From Amycolatopsis marina (GTDB lineage: Bacteria; Actinomycetota; Actinomycetes; Mycobacteriales; Pseudonocardiaceae), in NCBI RefSeq assembly GCF_900111885.1, contig NZ_FOKG01000004.1, positions 62,001 through 126,000 on the forward strand: a DNA stretch of 64,000 nt, given 5' to 3'. The position numbers were made by a program, and so were the translations under genes. This document shows positions 36,165 to 44,720 of the stretch, piece after piece. Under the pieces are notes generated by a model. That model was not told where the DNA came from, searched no databases, and saw only the letters and a list, made by a program, of their open reading frames with translations. Position 1 is the first letter of the stretch, and each line of letters starts with the position of its first letter.

Positions 36165-37625
36165 TCAGAAGGGGTAGCGCTGGATCGGCCCTTGGATCGT
36201 GGCCCACTGCGTCTCGGTGAATGCCTCGAGGTTCGCGACAGCGCCGCCGACACGACCACCGTTGCCGGAGGCCCCGACGCCGCCGAACGGGACGTGCGCA
36301 CTGTCGCCCACGGTCTGATCATTGATGTGCACCAGCCCGCTCGGTATCCGCCTGGCCACGTCCCAAGCGGCCATCGCGTCGGCGCTCAGCACACTCAGCG
36401 ACAGTCCGTACTCGGAATCGCACGCCAGATCGATGGCCTCCTCCACCGAGCCGTAGCGCAGCACCGGCGCCACCGGCCCGAACACCTCCTGGCAGTACGC
36501 GGCGGTGTCGCGGCGCACGTTGTCGAGCACGGTGGGCCGGTAGTACAGCCCCTCGTAGGTACCGCCCTCCACGAGGGTGGCTCCCTCCTCGACGCTCGCG
36601 GTCACCAGGCGGTGCACGGTGTCGCGCTGGCCGGTGTCGATGATCGGGCCGAGCGCGACCTGCTGGGTGAACGGATCACCGACCGCGAGCGCCCGCGCCT
36701 TCTCGGCCAGTACCCGCACGTAATCGTCGGCGATGGACTCATGCACCAGGTGCCTGCCCGCCGCCATACAGATCTGCCCTTGGTGGAGGTAGGAACCCCA
36801 CGCCCCTGCCGCCGCCGCTGCTTCGACGTCCGCGTCCGGAAGCACGATCACCGCACTGTTGCCGCCCAGTTCGAGGTGCGCACGCTTGAGTCGGCTAGCC
36901 GCGGCCACCCCGACCTTGCGACCCGCCGCGGTCGAGCCGGTGAAGGCGATCACCCGCGTGTACCGGTTCTCGACCAGTGCGGCACCGGCGTCGGCCGCCC
37001 CCGGCAGCACGTGGAGCACATCCTCCGGCACGCCCGCCTCGGCGAACACCGCGGCGAGCGCGACACCGCCACACACAGCGGTGCGGGTGTCCGGCTTGAG
37101 CACCACCGAATTGCCCAGCGCGAGCGCGGGCGCCACCGCGCGGATCGAGAGGACCAGTGGGAAGTTGAAGGGTGCGATGACACCGACCACTCCAGCGGCA
37201 ACGCGACGGCTGAGGCTCAGCCTGCCGTCCGCCGACGGCAGCACCTCACCACTGGGGTGCGCGGCCAGTGCAGCGGCGGCGTAGCACTCCTGCGCGGCCA
37301 TACGCGTCTCGATTTCCGCCTTGGCACGAACGGAGCCGGCCTCGCGGACGATCCAGGTGCCGATCTCCTCCGCGTGTTCCTCGAACAGCTGTCCCGCACG
37401 GCGCAATATCGCGGCACGATCCTCAAAGGACCTGTCCTCCCAGGCCCGCTGGGCGGTCGCCGCACGGGCACAGGCCGCGTCGATGTCCGCCGGACTCGCG
37501 GTTCCGACATGCCCGAGAACGGTGCCGGTGGCAGGCTCCAGCACCTCGGCGACCGAACCGTTCGCGCTTGCCCAGCCACCGAGGAACACCTTCTTCTCCC
37601 AGGTAGCGATGTCGAGGAGTGTCAT
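36165..37625 (-). CDS. NAD-dependent benzaldehyde dehydrogenase (aldehyde dehydrogenase family)
   Basis: 486-residue aldehyde dehydrogenase. It has VVGVIAPFNFPLVLS, the NAD-site FTGSTAAGRKVG, catalytic Glu in HLELGGNSA and nucleophile Cys in GQICMAAGRH. Sequence features (YCQEVFGPVAPV, HVPFGGVGASGNGGR) fit the XylC/benzaldehyde group. In this operon it should oxidise the benzaldehyde released by benzoylformate decarboxylase to benzoate. It is 28 bases downstream of the transporter gene. Closely related vanillin or salicylaldehyde dehydrogenases cannot be excluded by sequence alone. Confidence 0.88.
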   Translation of the reverse strand: MTLLDIATWEKKVFLGGWASANGSVAEVLEPATGTVLGHVGTASPADIDAACARAATAQRAWEDRSFEDRAAILRRAGQLFEEHAEEIGTWIVREAGSVRAKAEIETRMAAQECYAAAALAAHPSGEVLPSADGRLSLSRRVAAGVVGVIAPFNFPLVLSIRAVAPALALGNSVVLKPDTRTAVCGGVALAAVFAEAGVPEDVLHVLPGAADAGAALVENRYTRVIAFTGSTAAGRKVGVAAASRLKRAHLELGGNSAVIVLPDADVEAAAAAGAWGSYLHQGQICMAAGRHLVHESIADDYVRVLAEKARALAVGDPFTQQVALGPIIDTGQRDTVHRLVTASVEEGATLVEGGTYEGLYYRPTVLDNVRRDTAAYCQEVFGPVAPVLRYGSVEEAIDLACDSEYGLSLSVLSADAMAAWDVARRIPSGLVHINDQTVGDSAHVPFGGVGASGNGGRVGGAVANLEAFTETQWATIQGPIQRYPF

Positions 37626-37653
37626 GGAATCGACCTTTCATTCATCAGGGAGC

Positions 37654-38991
37654 TCAGGCCGGCACGGGTGACGTCGTGACCGCATCAGGCCGAGCGGTTC
37701 TGAACCTGCGCTTCGCGACGATCGCCACCGCCACGGCGCCGATGACACCGGGAACGGCGACGGCGATGAAGTTCTGCTGAAACGGCAGCTGCAGCGCCAG
37801 CAGCGCACCGCCGAGCGTGGGACCGCCGATCGCCCCGATCCGGCCGATGCCTGCCGCCCAGCCAACGCCGGTGGACCTGACCTCCGTCGGGTAGAACTCC
37901 ACGGCGAACGCATGGACGATGGCGAGTGCACCGATGGTGGCCGCGCCCGCGACGAACAGCAAGGTGTTGAGCAGGACCGTGGTCGGGTTGAACGAGAGCC
38001 CCACCAGCGACACCGCCGCCATCGCGAAATACAGCACGAGCGTGCCGCGATAGGTCCATCTGTCGGCCAGCCAGCCGCCGAAGACCGCACCGACCATGCC
38101 GCCGATGTTCAGCATCACCAACGTCCAGAGCGCCGAACTCAGGGCGTAACCTGCGGTCTGCATCAGCTTCGGCAACCACGTGTTCAGGCCGTAACTGAGC
38201 AGCATGCACATCGCGAAGAACGTCCAGATCAGCACGCTGTTCAGCGCATTGCCGTTGGACACCAACTGCTTCACCCGCGCCCTGCGGATCTCGGGACGCG
38301 CGGTGGCCACCACGTCCGAGAGATCCCGTCGCGGATCCACCTTGCTCAGCACCGCGATCAACTTCCCCTGCTGGCCGTTCAGCGCGAGGAACTCCGGTGA
38401 CTCGGGCAGGAACCTGACCAGCACCGGCACCAGCAGCAGCGGCAGACCGGCGACATAGAACACACCGCGCCACCCCCACACCGGTTCGATGTTGATCGCG
38501 AAGACAGCCGCACCGATCCCGCCGACGGAGTAGAACGACGACACGAATGTGACCAGCAGTGCCTTCGAGGCACGGGGCGCGAACTCAGCCGTCAGCGCGA
38601 GAAAATTGGGCACGAGCGCGCCGAGCGCGGCACCCACGACGAACCGCAGCACCCCCAGCTGCTGCGGGCCGGTCGTGAACGCGCACGAGAACGACGCCAC
38701 GCTTGCCACGGTCACACAGGACAGCATCAGCGGACGCCTGCCGTATCTGTCCGCGAGCGGCGCGATGAACATGCCGCCGACCAGCATGCCGACCAGCGCC
38801 AGCGACCCCAACACCCCCGCGGTCACCGGATCCATCTGCCATTCGTCCATCAGCCGAACGACAACCGTGCCGTAGGACACCATGTCGTAGCCGTCGACGA
38901 TCATCAGCGCCGCGCACATGGCGATGACGCCGACGTGGAAACGGGTCAGCCGCGCATCGGAAACCACCGACGTCACTGTCGTGTGGGGCAT
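37654..38991 (-). CDS. MFS transporter, aromatic acid:H+ symporter (AAHS) family
   Basis: 445-residue permease with 12 predicted helices. It has the AAHS-type DGYDMVSYGTV in helix 1, the MFS loop motif LADRYGRRPLML between helices 2 and 3, and the second-half repeat GWLADRWTYRGTLVL. Such carriers import benzoate, 4-hydroxybenzoate, mandelate or similar acids. It lies 15 bases downstream of benzoylformate decarboxylase, so benzoylformate or mandelate is the likely cargo. Confidence 0.9.
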   Translation of the reverse strand: MPHTTVTSVVSDARLTRFHVGVIAMCAALMIVDGYDMVSYGTVVVRLMDEWQMDPVTAGVLGSLALVGMLVGGMFIAPLADRYGRRPLMLSCVTVASVASFSCAFTTGPQQLGVLRFVVGAALGALVPNFLALTAEFAPRASKALLVTFVSSFYSVGGIGAAVFAINIEPVWGWRGVFYVAGLPLLLVPVLVRFLPESPEFLALNGQQGKLIAVLSKVDPRRDLSDVVATARPEIRRARVKQLVSNGNALNSVLIWTFFAMCMLLSYGLNTWLPKLMQTAGYALSSALWTLVMLNIGGMVGAVFGGWLADRWTYRGTLVLYFAMAAVSLVGLSFNPTTVLLNTLLFVAGAATIGALAIVHAFAVEFYPTEVRSTGVGWAAGIGRIGAIGGPTLGGALLALQLPFQQNFIAVAVPGVIGAVAVAIVAKRRFRTARPDAVTTSPVPA

Positions 38992-39006
38992 GGGGTTCCT
39001 CCCGGT

Positions 39007-40593
39007 TCAGGGTTCGGTGAGTTCGGTCTCGACCTCGATGACAGCCGGCGCGCCGCTGCCGAGAGCCGTTTTGAAGGCGCGGACGAACTCGTCGCCGGTG
39101 CGCACCGCCGTCGCCGTGACGCCGTAGCCAGTCGCGAGTGCCACGAAGTCGATCCCTGGCACATCCATTCCCGGCGTCTCGCCCGCACCGAGCACTCCCG
39201 AAAACCAACGCAACGCGCCGTACGTGCCGTTCTTGAGGATCACGATGATCACCGGGATCTCGTACTGCGCGGCGGTCCACAAGGCGGTGATGCCGTAGTT
39301 CGCCGAGCCGTCGCCGATGAGTGCGACGACCTGGCGTTCGGGTCTGGCGAGCTGGGCGCCCACGGCCGCGGGCAGTCCGAAACCGAGACCGCCGGACGCG
39401 GGAAAGAGGTAACTGCACGGGCGGGACAGGTCCATCAGCGACCAGAACGCAGCGGTCGTCGAGGTCGACTCCTTGACGTACATCGCGTCGTCCGGAGCGG
39501 TGCCGCGCACGAGTTCGAACAGTTCCTCGGGATGCACTCGGTCAGCCGAGGTGCGTGCGGGCGGGAAAGCGGGAAGTGGTGGGAGCGCGGTCCGCAGGCC
39601 AGGTGTCACCGCACCGGCGAGGCGGGACAGGGCATCACGAACTCCGCCCACCAGTGCCTCGCCCATCGGAGCACGGGCCGCCTCGCCCGCATCGCCGGTG
39701 AGGTGGATGAGGCGGGCGTCGGCGGGCAGGTACTGACCGGGCACGAACTGGTGGTATCGGAACACGGGTGCACCGACGACCAGGATGAGGTCGTGCCCGG
39801 ACAGTGAGTCGCTGACTCCCCGCACCGCGGCAGGCAGCACGCCGCGGAAGCTGCGGTGCCGAGTCGGGAAAGGACAGCGCGATGGTGACGGCGCGATCCA
39901 CACCGGTGCGGCCAGCGCCTCCGCGAGCCGCACCGCGTCGTCGTTCGCGGCCTCGGCATCCACTTCTGGGCCCAGCACCAGTACTGGCGACCGGGCGCTG
40001 TCGAGTGCGCCGGCCAGGTCGTCGAGCTGCGCGGCGCTCAGCGAGGCCGCGGCCGCGGTGCTGCGGCCCAGCAAATGCTGTGCCTCCGCTGGAGCCTCCT
40101 GTGCCCAGTCGTCGTACGGCACGGAGACGTACACCGGACCCTTGGCCGGCAGGTTCGCGGTGTGGATCGCCTGACTGATCGACCTCGGCACGTCCTCCGC
40201 GCAGGCAGGCTCACAACTCCACTTGACCAACGGCTTGGGCAGCGACGCCGCGTCAACGTTGGCGAGCATCACCTCCTGGCCGATGGTGGAACGGACCTGT
40301 TGTCCCGCGGTGATCACCAGTGGCGTGTGTGAGTAGACCGAGTTCGTCAACGCGCCCATCGCGTTCCCGCTGCCCGCGGCGGCATGCAGATTCACGAATG
40401 CCGGCCCGCCGCGGGCTTGCGCATATCCGTCGGCCATCGCCAGGACCGCGCCCTCGTGCAGGCCGAGGACGTACCGGAAATCCTCCGGCATCCCAGCCAG
40501 GAAAGGCAGCTCGTTGGAGCCAGGATTGCCGAAAATCGTGGTCAGGCCGTGCACCCGCAACAGCTCGTAGGTCGCCTCGCTCACGGTGGCCAT
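39007..40593 (-). CDS. mdlC: Benzoylformate decarboxylase
   Basis: 528-residue thiamine-diphosphate enzyme, the same length as Pseudomonas putida BFD, converting benzoylformate to benzaldehyde and CO2. All four known active-site residues fall at the same numbers: S26 (NPGSNE), E47 (LHEGAV), H70 (VNLHAAAG) and H281 (FRYHQF). The TPP/Mg motif is LIGDGSANYGITALW. The ATG at 40593 has GGAG upstream. First gene of a three-gene minus-strand operon and divergent from a LysR gene. Confidence 0.95.
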   Translation of the reverse strand: MATVSEATYELLRVHGLTTIFGNPGSNELPFLAGMPEDFRYVLGLHEGAVLAMADGYAQARGGPAFVNLHAAAGSGNAMGALTNSVYSHTPLVITAGQQVRSTIGQEVMLANVDAASLPKPLVKWSCEPACAEDVPRSISQAIHTANLPAKGPVYVSVPYDDWAQEAPAEAQHLLGRSTAAAASLSAAQLDDLAGALDSARSPVLVLGPEVDAEAANDDAVRLAEALAAPVWIAPSPSRCPFPTRHRSFRGVLPAAVRGVSDSLSGHDLILVVGAPVFRYHQFVPGQYLPADARLIHLTGDAGEAARAPMGEALVGGVRDALSRLAGAVTPGLRTALPPLPAFPPARTSADRVHPEELFELVRGTAPDDAMYVKESTSTTAAFWSLMDLSRPCSYLFPASGGLGFGLPAAVGAQLARPERQVVALIGDGSANYGITALWTAAQYEIPVIIVILKNGTYGALRWFSGVLGAGETPGMDVPGIDFVALATGYGVTATAVRTGDEFVRAFKTALGSGAPAVIEVETELTEP

Positions 40594-40681
40594 CGAATTC
40601 TCCAGCGTCCTGTGGGGGATGTGACCTGACACACGCTAGAAACCTCGACGGCATAGGTCCAATGACTGTTGTCAATAAACC

Positions 40682-40700
40682 TATAGACAGCATCTATATT
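40682..40700. promoter_or_regulatory. LysR box and leaderless -10 between mdlC and its LysR gene
   Basis: TATAG, seven bases, CTATA (40682-40698) is a perfect 5-7-5 dyad containing the T-N11-A core of LysR-type sites. TATATT (40695-40700) is seven bases before the ATG at 40708, so the regulator would sit on its own -10 box. Confidence 0.6.
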
Positions 40701-40707
40701 GTCCCGT

Positions 40708-41613
40708 ATGGCCGAGGTCGACCTGAACCTGCTGAAGACGTTCGTGCTGCTGTACGAGACGCGCAGCGTCACGCGAACCGCCGAGTCGCTGTTCATCACC
40801 CAGCCCTCGGTGAGCCACGCGCTGCGCCGGCTTCGCAGGCAGTTCAACGACGAACTGTTCCTCCGCTCCGCGAACGGACTGGTGGCGACCGAAACCGCGG
40901 CTGGAATCTATCCGCGACTGAATCAGGCGCTGGAGGTGATCAACGAGACCGTGCGCGGCGTGGGCCAGTTCGACCCCACCACCTCGGAACGCACCTTCCG
41001 GCTACTGGCAACGGACCTCGGGGAGATCGCGCTGCTGCCCGACGTCCTCGCGACCATCGGAAATCTCGCGCCGCACTCCACAGTGCAGGTCATTCCACTC
41101 GATTTCTCCACCGCGGCGGAGGAACTCAGGCAGGGACACGCCGACGCCGTCATCTGCACCCCGCGTATCGACTCGGCCGACCTGCAACGCGACCCGCTGT
41201 TCCGGGGAAACTATCTCGGGCTCTGCGCACGCACACACCCGCGGATCCGCAGTCGCCCGACACTCGAGGAGTACCTGGCGGAGCGGCACATTCTGGTCGA
41301 TGCCGCGGCCGGACACGTGGACGCGGACCGGATCCTGACCCGGCTCGGCCACCGGCGGGACGTCGCGGCCCGGGTTCCGCATTTCGCTGTCCTGCCCGAA
41401 CTCGTCGCCAGGACCGGATACCTCGGCGTGGTACCGAGTGGTGTGGCGGACCTGTTCACCCAGCGGTCCGACGTCCGTACGTTCGCCCTGCCCTTCGAGG
41501 TTCCCGAAGTCGAGGTCGCGCTGTACACGTACCGCCGGGCCCTGCCCTCGCCCGGTATCGAGTGGCTGCGCGGGACCGTCGCGTCGGTGCTGCGTCAGGA
41601 CGAACCGGCCTGA
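40708..41613 (+). CDS. LysR-family transcriptional regulator of the benzoylformate operon
   Basis: 301-residue regulator. The winged helix is DLNLLKTFVLLYETRSVTRTA followed by ESLFITQPSVSHALRRLRRQ; the substrate-binding domain (about 92-295) starts at RTFRLLATDLGE. It resembles the NodD/aromatic (NahR-like) branch. The ATG at 40708 is preferred for its leaderless -10 box; a TTG at 40699 would lie inside that box. It probably activates mdlC, the transporter and the dehydrogenase in response to an aromatic 2-oxo or hydroxy acid. Confidence 0.88.
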   Translation: MAEVDLNLLKTFVLLYETRSVTRTAESLFITQPSVSHALRRLRRQFNDELFLRSANGLVATETAAGIYPRLNQALEVINETVRGVGQFDPTTSERTFRLLATDLGEIALLPDVLATIGNLAPHSTVQVIPLDFSTAAEELRQGHADAVICTPRIDSADLQRDPLFRGNYLGLCARTHPRIRSRPTLEEYLAERHILVDAAAGHVDADRILTRLGHRRDVAARVPHFAVLPELVARTGYLGVVPSGVADLFTQRSDVRTFALPFEVPEVEVALYTYRRALPSPGIEWLRGTVASVLRQDEPA

Positions 41614-41662
41614 CCGATCAGCTCCCGCGCGGCCGGGACGACGTCCGGTCAGCGGTAGACGA

Positions 41663-41970
41663 CATGCGGAGCCGGAAGGAACGTGCCGCGGACGCGGCTG
41701 TCGAGACTCATGCCCGAGCTGGAAGCGGCCAACCGCCGGTTCATCGATCGCACAGCGGAGGGAAATGCGGGCAGCCCGCGTGGCGAACCCCCAGCAGGCA
41801 GCCCGGCTTTTGGTGGCGCAATGGACGGGCTCCGCTACGACGCGCTTGTCCGGCCCTGTCCAGGAGGGCATGACAGAGCGGCACTGCGGAACGGGATCGA
41901 CGCCATCGTGCGCGGCATCCTCGCCACGCACGAGGCGTCGACACCCAACACACGCGCGGGACCTCGGTGA
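41663..41970 (+). pseudogene. Decayed TetR-family regulator, C-terminal part
   Basis: Pieces of a TetR C-terminal domain appear in alternating frames: RLMPELEAANRRFIDRTAEG, then in another frame MRAARVANPQQAARLLVAQW, then back in the first frame DGLRYDALVRP and AALRNGIDAIVRGILA. Joined, they read as one continuous helical domain, so at least two frameshifts have occurred. No helix-turn-helix is left upstream. The rest of 41614-42195 shows nothing else I can support. Confidence 0.5.
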
Positions 41971-42195
41971 TGTCCCGACGTCGCGGCACGTTCGCGTGCG
42001 ATCACCCGTAGCTCGTCCGCACCCAACCAGCGGGCGGGCCCCGAACGCAGCGCTGAGCTGCGGTGCGGACCAGAGTGGACGGTCATGAGAAGCCCACCTT
42101 TCTGTCAGGGGTGACGACGACGCTGAGCCCGCACGCGCAGGAGCCCCGACCAGTCCTGCGCGCCGTTCAGCTGACCAAAAACCAAAGGGAGCACC

Positions 42196-42573
42196 GTGCT
42201 CAGCCTGTTCGATCTCACGTTCAAGAAGTTCGTCACACCGACAGTTGCGAAAATCGTCTACATCCTCGCGATGATCTTCATTGCGGTCTCGTACATCGGT
42301 TTCACCGTCGCCGCCTTCAATGTCGACTCCGCGCTGGGCGTGCTGGTACTCCTCGTCCTCGGACCGCTGGGGTCGCTACTCTACCTGTGCCTGTTCCGCG
42401 TGGTGCTCGAGTCGCTACTCTCCATGATCCTGACGGCGCAGAACACGGCCGAACTGGTGCGCCTGCAACAGGCCTCGTCCTCGCAGACGCAACCCGTACC
42501 GGGTTCCCCGTTCTCCGGCCCACAAGGTCAGCAGGGGCCGCAGGGTCCATACGGCTACCCGAACCAGCAGTAG
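42196..42573 (+). CDS. DUF4282 domain membrane protein
   Basis: 125-residue protein with two predicted helices (about 20-40 and 48-70), the second followed by FRVVLESLLSMILTAQNT. This is the DUF4282 pattern, function unknown. The last 30 residues are a Gln/Pro/Gly-rich cytosolic tail (GQQGPQGPYGYPNQQ). The GTG at 42196 has AAAGGGAG upstream. No partner gene is close. Confidence 0.82.
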   Translation: MLSLFDLTFKKFVTPTVAKIVYILAMIFIAVSYIGFTVAAFNVDSALGVLVLLVLGPLGSLLYLCLFRVVLESLLSMILTAQNTAELVRLQQASSSQTQPVPGSPFSGPQGQQGPQGPYGYPNQQ

Positions 42574-42653
42574 CCGGACAGCCGCCGTGAGTGCGCAACC
42601 TCGAACGCGCTCACGGCGGTCAGCCTCCACTGAAACTTGCCAGTCCGGAATTT

Positions 42654-42681
42654 TTGCCCTTTCGGCAATTTTTGCTATGGT
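42654..42681 (+). promoter_or_regulatory. Promoter and inverted repeat of the TetR gene
   Basis: TTGCC, five bases, GGCAA (42654-42668) overlaps a possible -35 (TTGCCC). TATGGT (42676-42681) lies six bases before the ATG at 42688. Probable autorepression site. Confidence 0.45.
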
Positions 42682-42687
42682 TGCCGT

Positions 42688-43314
42688 ATGGCAGCTGACG
42701 ACGAGGACACCGGCCTGCGCGAGCGCAAGAAGCGGGAAACGCGTATCGCGCTGAGCCGGGCGGCGATCCGCCTGAGTATCGAGCGCGGCTGGGACAGCGT
42801 CACCGTGGACGACATCGCCGCCGCGGCGAACGTCTCCCCGCGCACCTTCCGCAACTACTTCGCCAGCAAGGCCGAGGCGATCGCCTCCGGCCATCTCGAG
42901 CGCACCTCGCGGATCGCGGAGGAACTACGTGCACGACCGGCGTCGGAGCCCTTGTGGGAAGCCATTCTCAATGCCGCGTCGAGCCAGTTCGACCTGAAGC
43001 GCGATTCCGGCGGCACGGCGCAGACCGACCAGCGCTGGATGGATGGGCTCCGGGTCATCGTCGCAGAACCGGCGGTCCAGAGCGAGGTTCTCAAGGCGAA
43101 CGTCGCCGCGCAGGAAGAACTCGCCACGGCGATCGCCGACCGCACCGGAACGGTTGCCGCACAGGATCTCTACCCACAGCTTGCCGCTGCGGTCGCGAGC
43201 GCGGGAATCGCCACGGCCGTGCAGTACTGGGTGCGTGCCGATCCCGGCGGCTCCGCCGTCCCGCTGCTGCGCGAGGTGTTCACCAGGATAGCGGCCGGCC
43301 TGCCGTCCCCTTGA
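42688..43314 (+). CDS. TetR-family transcriptional regulator
   Basis: 208-residue repressor. It begins with ADDEDTGLRERKKRETR; the helix-turn-helix is VDDIAAAANVSPRTFRNYFASKAEAI (about 38-62, quoted here around its recognition helix NVSPRTFRNYF). The C-terminal domain fits the MftR/TetR_C_17-like group. It sits next to the flavoprotein stub at 43369, which was probably its regulated neighbour before that gene was lost. Confidence 0.87.
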   Translation: MAADDEDTGLRERKKRETRIALSRAAIRLSIERGWDSVTVDDIAAAANVSPRTFRNYFASKAEAIASGHLERTSRIAEELRARPASEPLWEAILNAASSQFDLKRDSGGTAQTDQRWMDGLRVIVAEPAVQSEVLKANVAAQEELATAIADRTGTVAAQDLYPQLAAAVASAGIATAVQYWVRADPGGSAVPLLREVFTRIAAGLPSP

Positions 43315-43368
43315 GCGACCGAACGCCCAGTCGGAACTACTTCCACCCTGCAGGAAAGGAGCAACTGG

Positions 43369-43455
43369 ATGATCACCGATGTCGTCGTCGCCGGGGGCGG
43401 CCCCAACGCGGTGGACGCGGTCTCTTACGGAAAGCCGGGCCGTTCATCGCCAACG
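43369..43455 (+). pseudogene. Remnant of an FAD-dependent monooxygenase, N-terminus only
   Basis: A good ribosome site (GAAAGGAG) precedes ATG and ITDVVVAGGGPNA, the start of an aromatic-ring monooxygenase (GxGPxG dinucleotide motif). After about 15 residues the sequence stops resembling the family and no later part of the enzyme is present. The remaining 43456-43649 carries nothing I can identify. Likely a deletion product. Confidence 0.4.
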
Positions 43456-43649
43456 TGTGGTCATCCACGGACCCCACCGGCAGTCGGCAGCCACGACCAT
43501 CCTCCGGGCGGCCCCGGCTGCCGACTTGTGAACAACCCTCAGTGGCACACCAGATCCAGCCGCCTTCACAAGGACGTGCGAGTGGCTGGGCAGCGCAGGG
43601 GGCCGGGGGCCGGGGCACGCCCACGAGGAGCGATCCCTTCTCCGCCACC

Positions 43650-44660
43650 TCAGAACCGGCTGATCTGAAAGACACCGATGTCGTCGGCGGAACGGCCTTC
43701 ACTCGGAGAACTCTGGTTGAATGAGGCTTCGACCGCTACCCATCCATGGAAACCGCCGTCGCTGTCGATGATCTGCATCATCGGCTTCACGTGCGAGTTG
43801 CCGGTGTAGCAGTGCTCACCCCGGTTGTCGGCGAGCGCCGTACGCCAGTGCCACAACGTGTTGCGCCTGTCGGTGGAACTGGCGTTGGCCGTAGCCAGAT
43901 AGTACTGCGTGGCCGTGGTCGTACCACCGAGACAGCGCGCGCTGTCACACCGCCGCCAGTCGCGCATCCAGAAGGGGCTGCCCGAACCCTCGTCCAGATA
44001 GGGCTTGCCGGAGTTGGTCTTCCACAGGTGGAAATCGTGCCGGAACTTGCTGTGGTCGGCCGCGGCGATCGTGGCCATGGACGCACGATCATTCCACTGC
44101 GCGTTGCTTCCGTATCCGTAGCCGTGCGTCGCGCCGAACGAGCTGCGCTTGAATCCCAGTTTCGCGAGTTTTCCCTCGATCGGCTGGCTGACGGTCCACT
44201 CCTCCCAGCCGTTGCCGTCCCACTGGATACGCAGAACTGATCCGCTGACGGTGTAGGTTCCCGTCAGCTTCTGCGGTGGCGAGCTCGCCTGGAAACCCGT
44301 GGCCGTCTGCACCTGACAGGCGCGGGCACGACACCCCACGCCCCGCACACCGGTGTAGCTGCGTTTGCCGGGTGAACGCTGGGACCAGTGAAAGTGGGAC
44401 TCGTAGGCCTTGCCGTCGGCGGTCAGTGAGTAGTTGGCCAGGCGCACCCAGTTCTGCCGCGACCCCGTGTCCATCTTGCCGATCGCCACGACGAACCGGT
44501 GCATGCCTGCCGGAGCACCAGCGGCGACCGCGGGCTGGGCGACAGCGGGCAGCAATGCCGCGGCGAAGACGGTGGCCAGCGCGGCCGCGAGTATCGAGCG
44601 CAACAATCGCCGGGTACGCGGGGCAAGGTCGGTGAACTGTGGCTTCCGGTGAATCCCCAT
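43650..44660 (-). CDS. Secreted protein of unknown function
   Basis: 336 residues with a signal peptide (Arg-rich start, hydrophobic core about 22-45, Ala-x-Ala region). The mature part is rich in Trp, Gly and aromatic residues, with pairs of Cys (GCRARACQ, RRCDSARC, EHCYTG). Strands such as RIQWDGNGWEEWTVSQP suggest a beta-sandwich or carbohydrate-active domain. I do not recognise a family. It lies 60 bases downstream of the exo-glucosaminidase gene on the same strand and may be co-secreted with it. Confidence 0.75.
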   Translation of the reverse strand: MGIHRKPQFTDLAPRTRRLLRSILAAALATVFAAALLPAVAQPAVAAGAPAGMHRFVVAIGKMDTGSRQNWVRLANYSLTADGKAYESHFHWSQRSPGKRSYTGVRGVGCRARACQVQTATGFQASSPPQKLTGTYTVSGSVLRIQWDGNGWEEWTVSQPIEGKLAKLGFKRSSFGATHGYGYGSNAQWNDRASMATIAAADHSKFRHDFHLWKTNSGKPYLDEGSGSPFWMRDWRRCDSARCLGGTTTATQYYLATANASSTDRRNTLWHWRTALADNRGEHCYTGNSHVKPMMQIIDSDGGFHGWVAVEASFNQSSPSEGRSADDIGVFQISRF

Positions 44661-44720
44661 GTTGTCTCCAAAATCGGCCGGTGGAACGGCTGTCCGGACA
44701 TGTATCTTCTCGTGGCCTCG

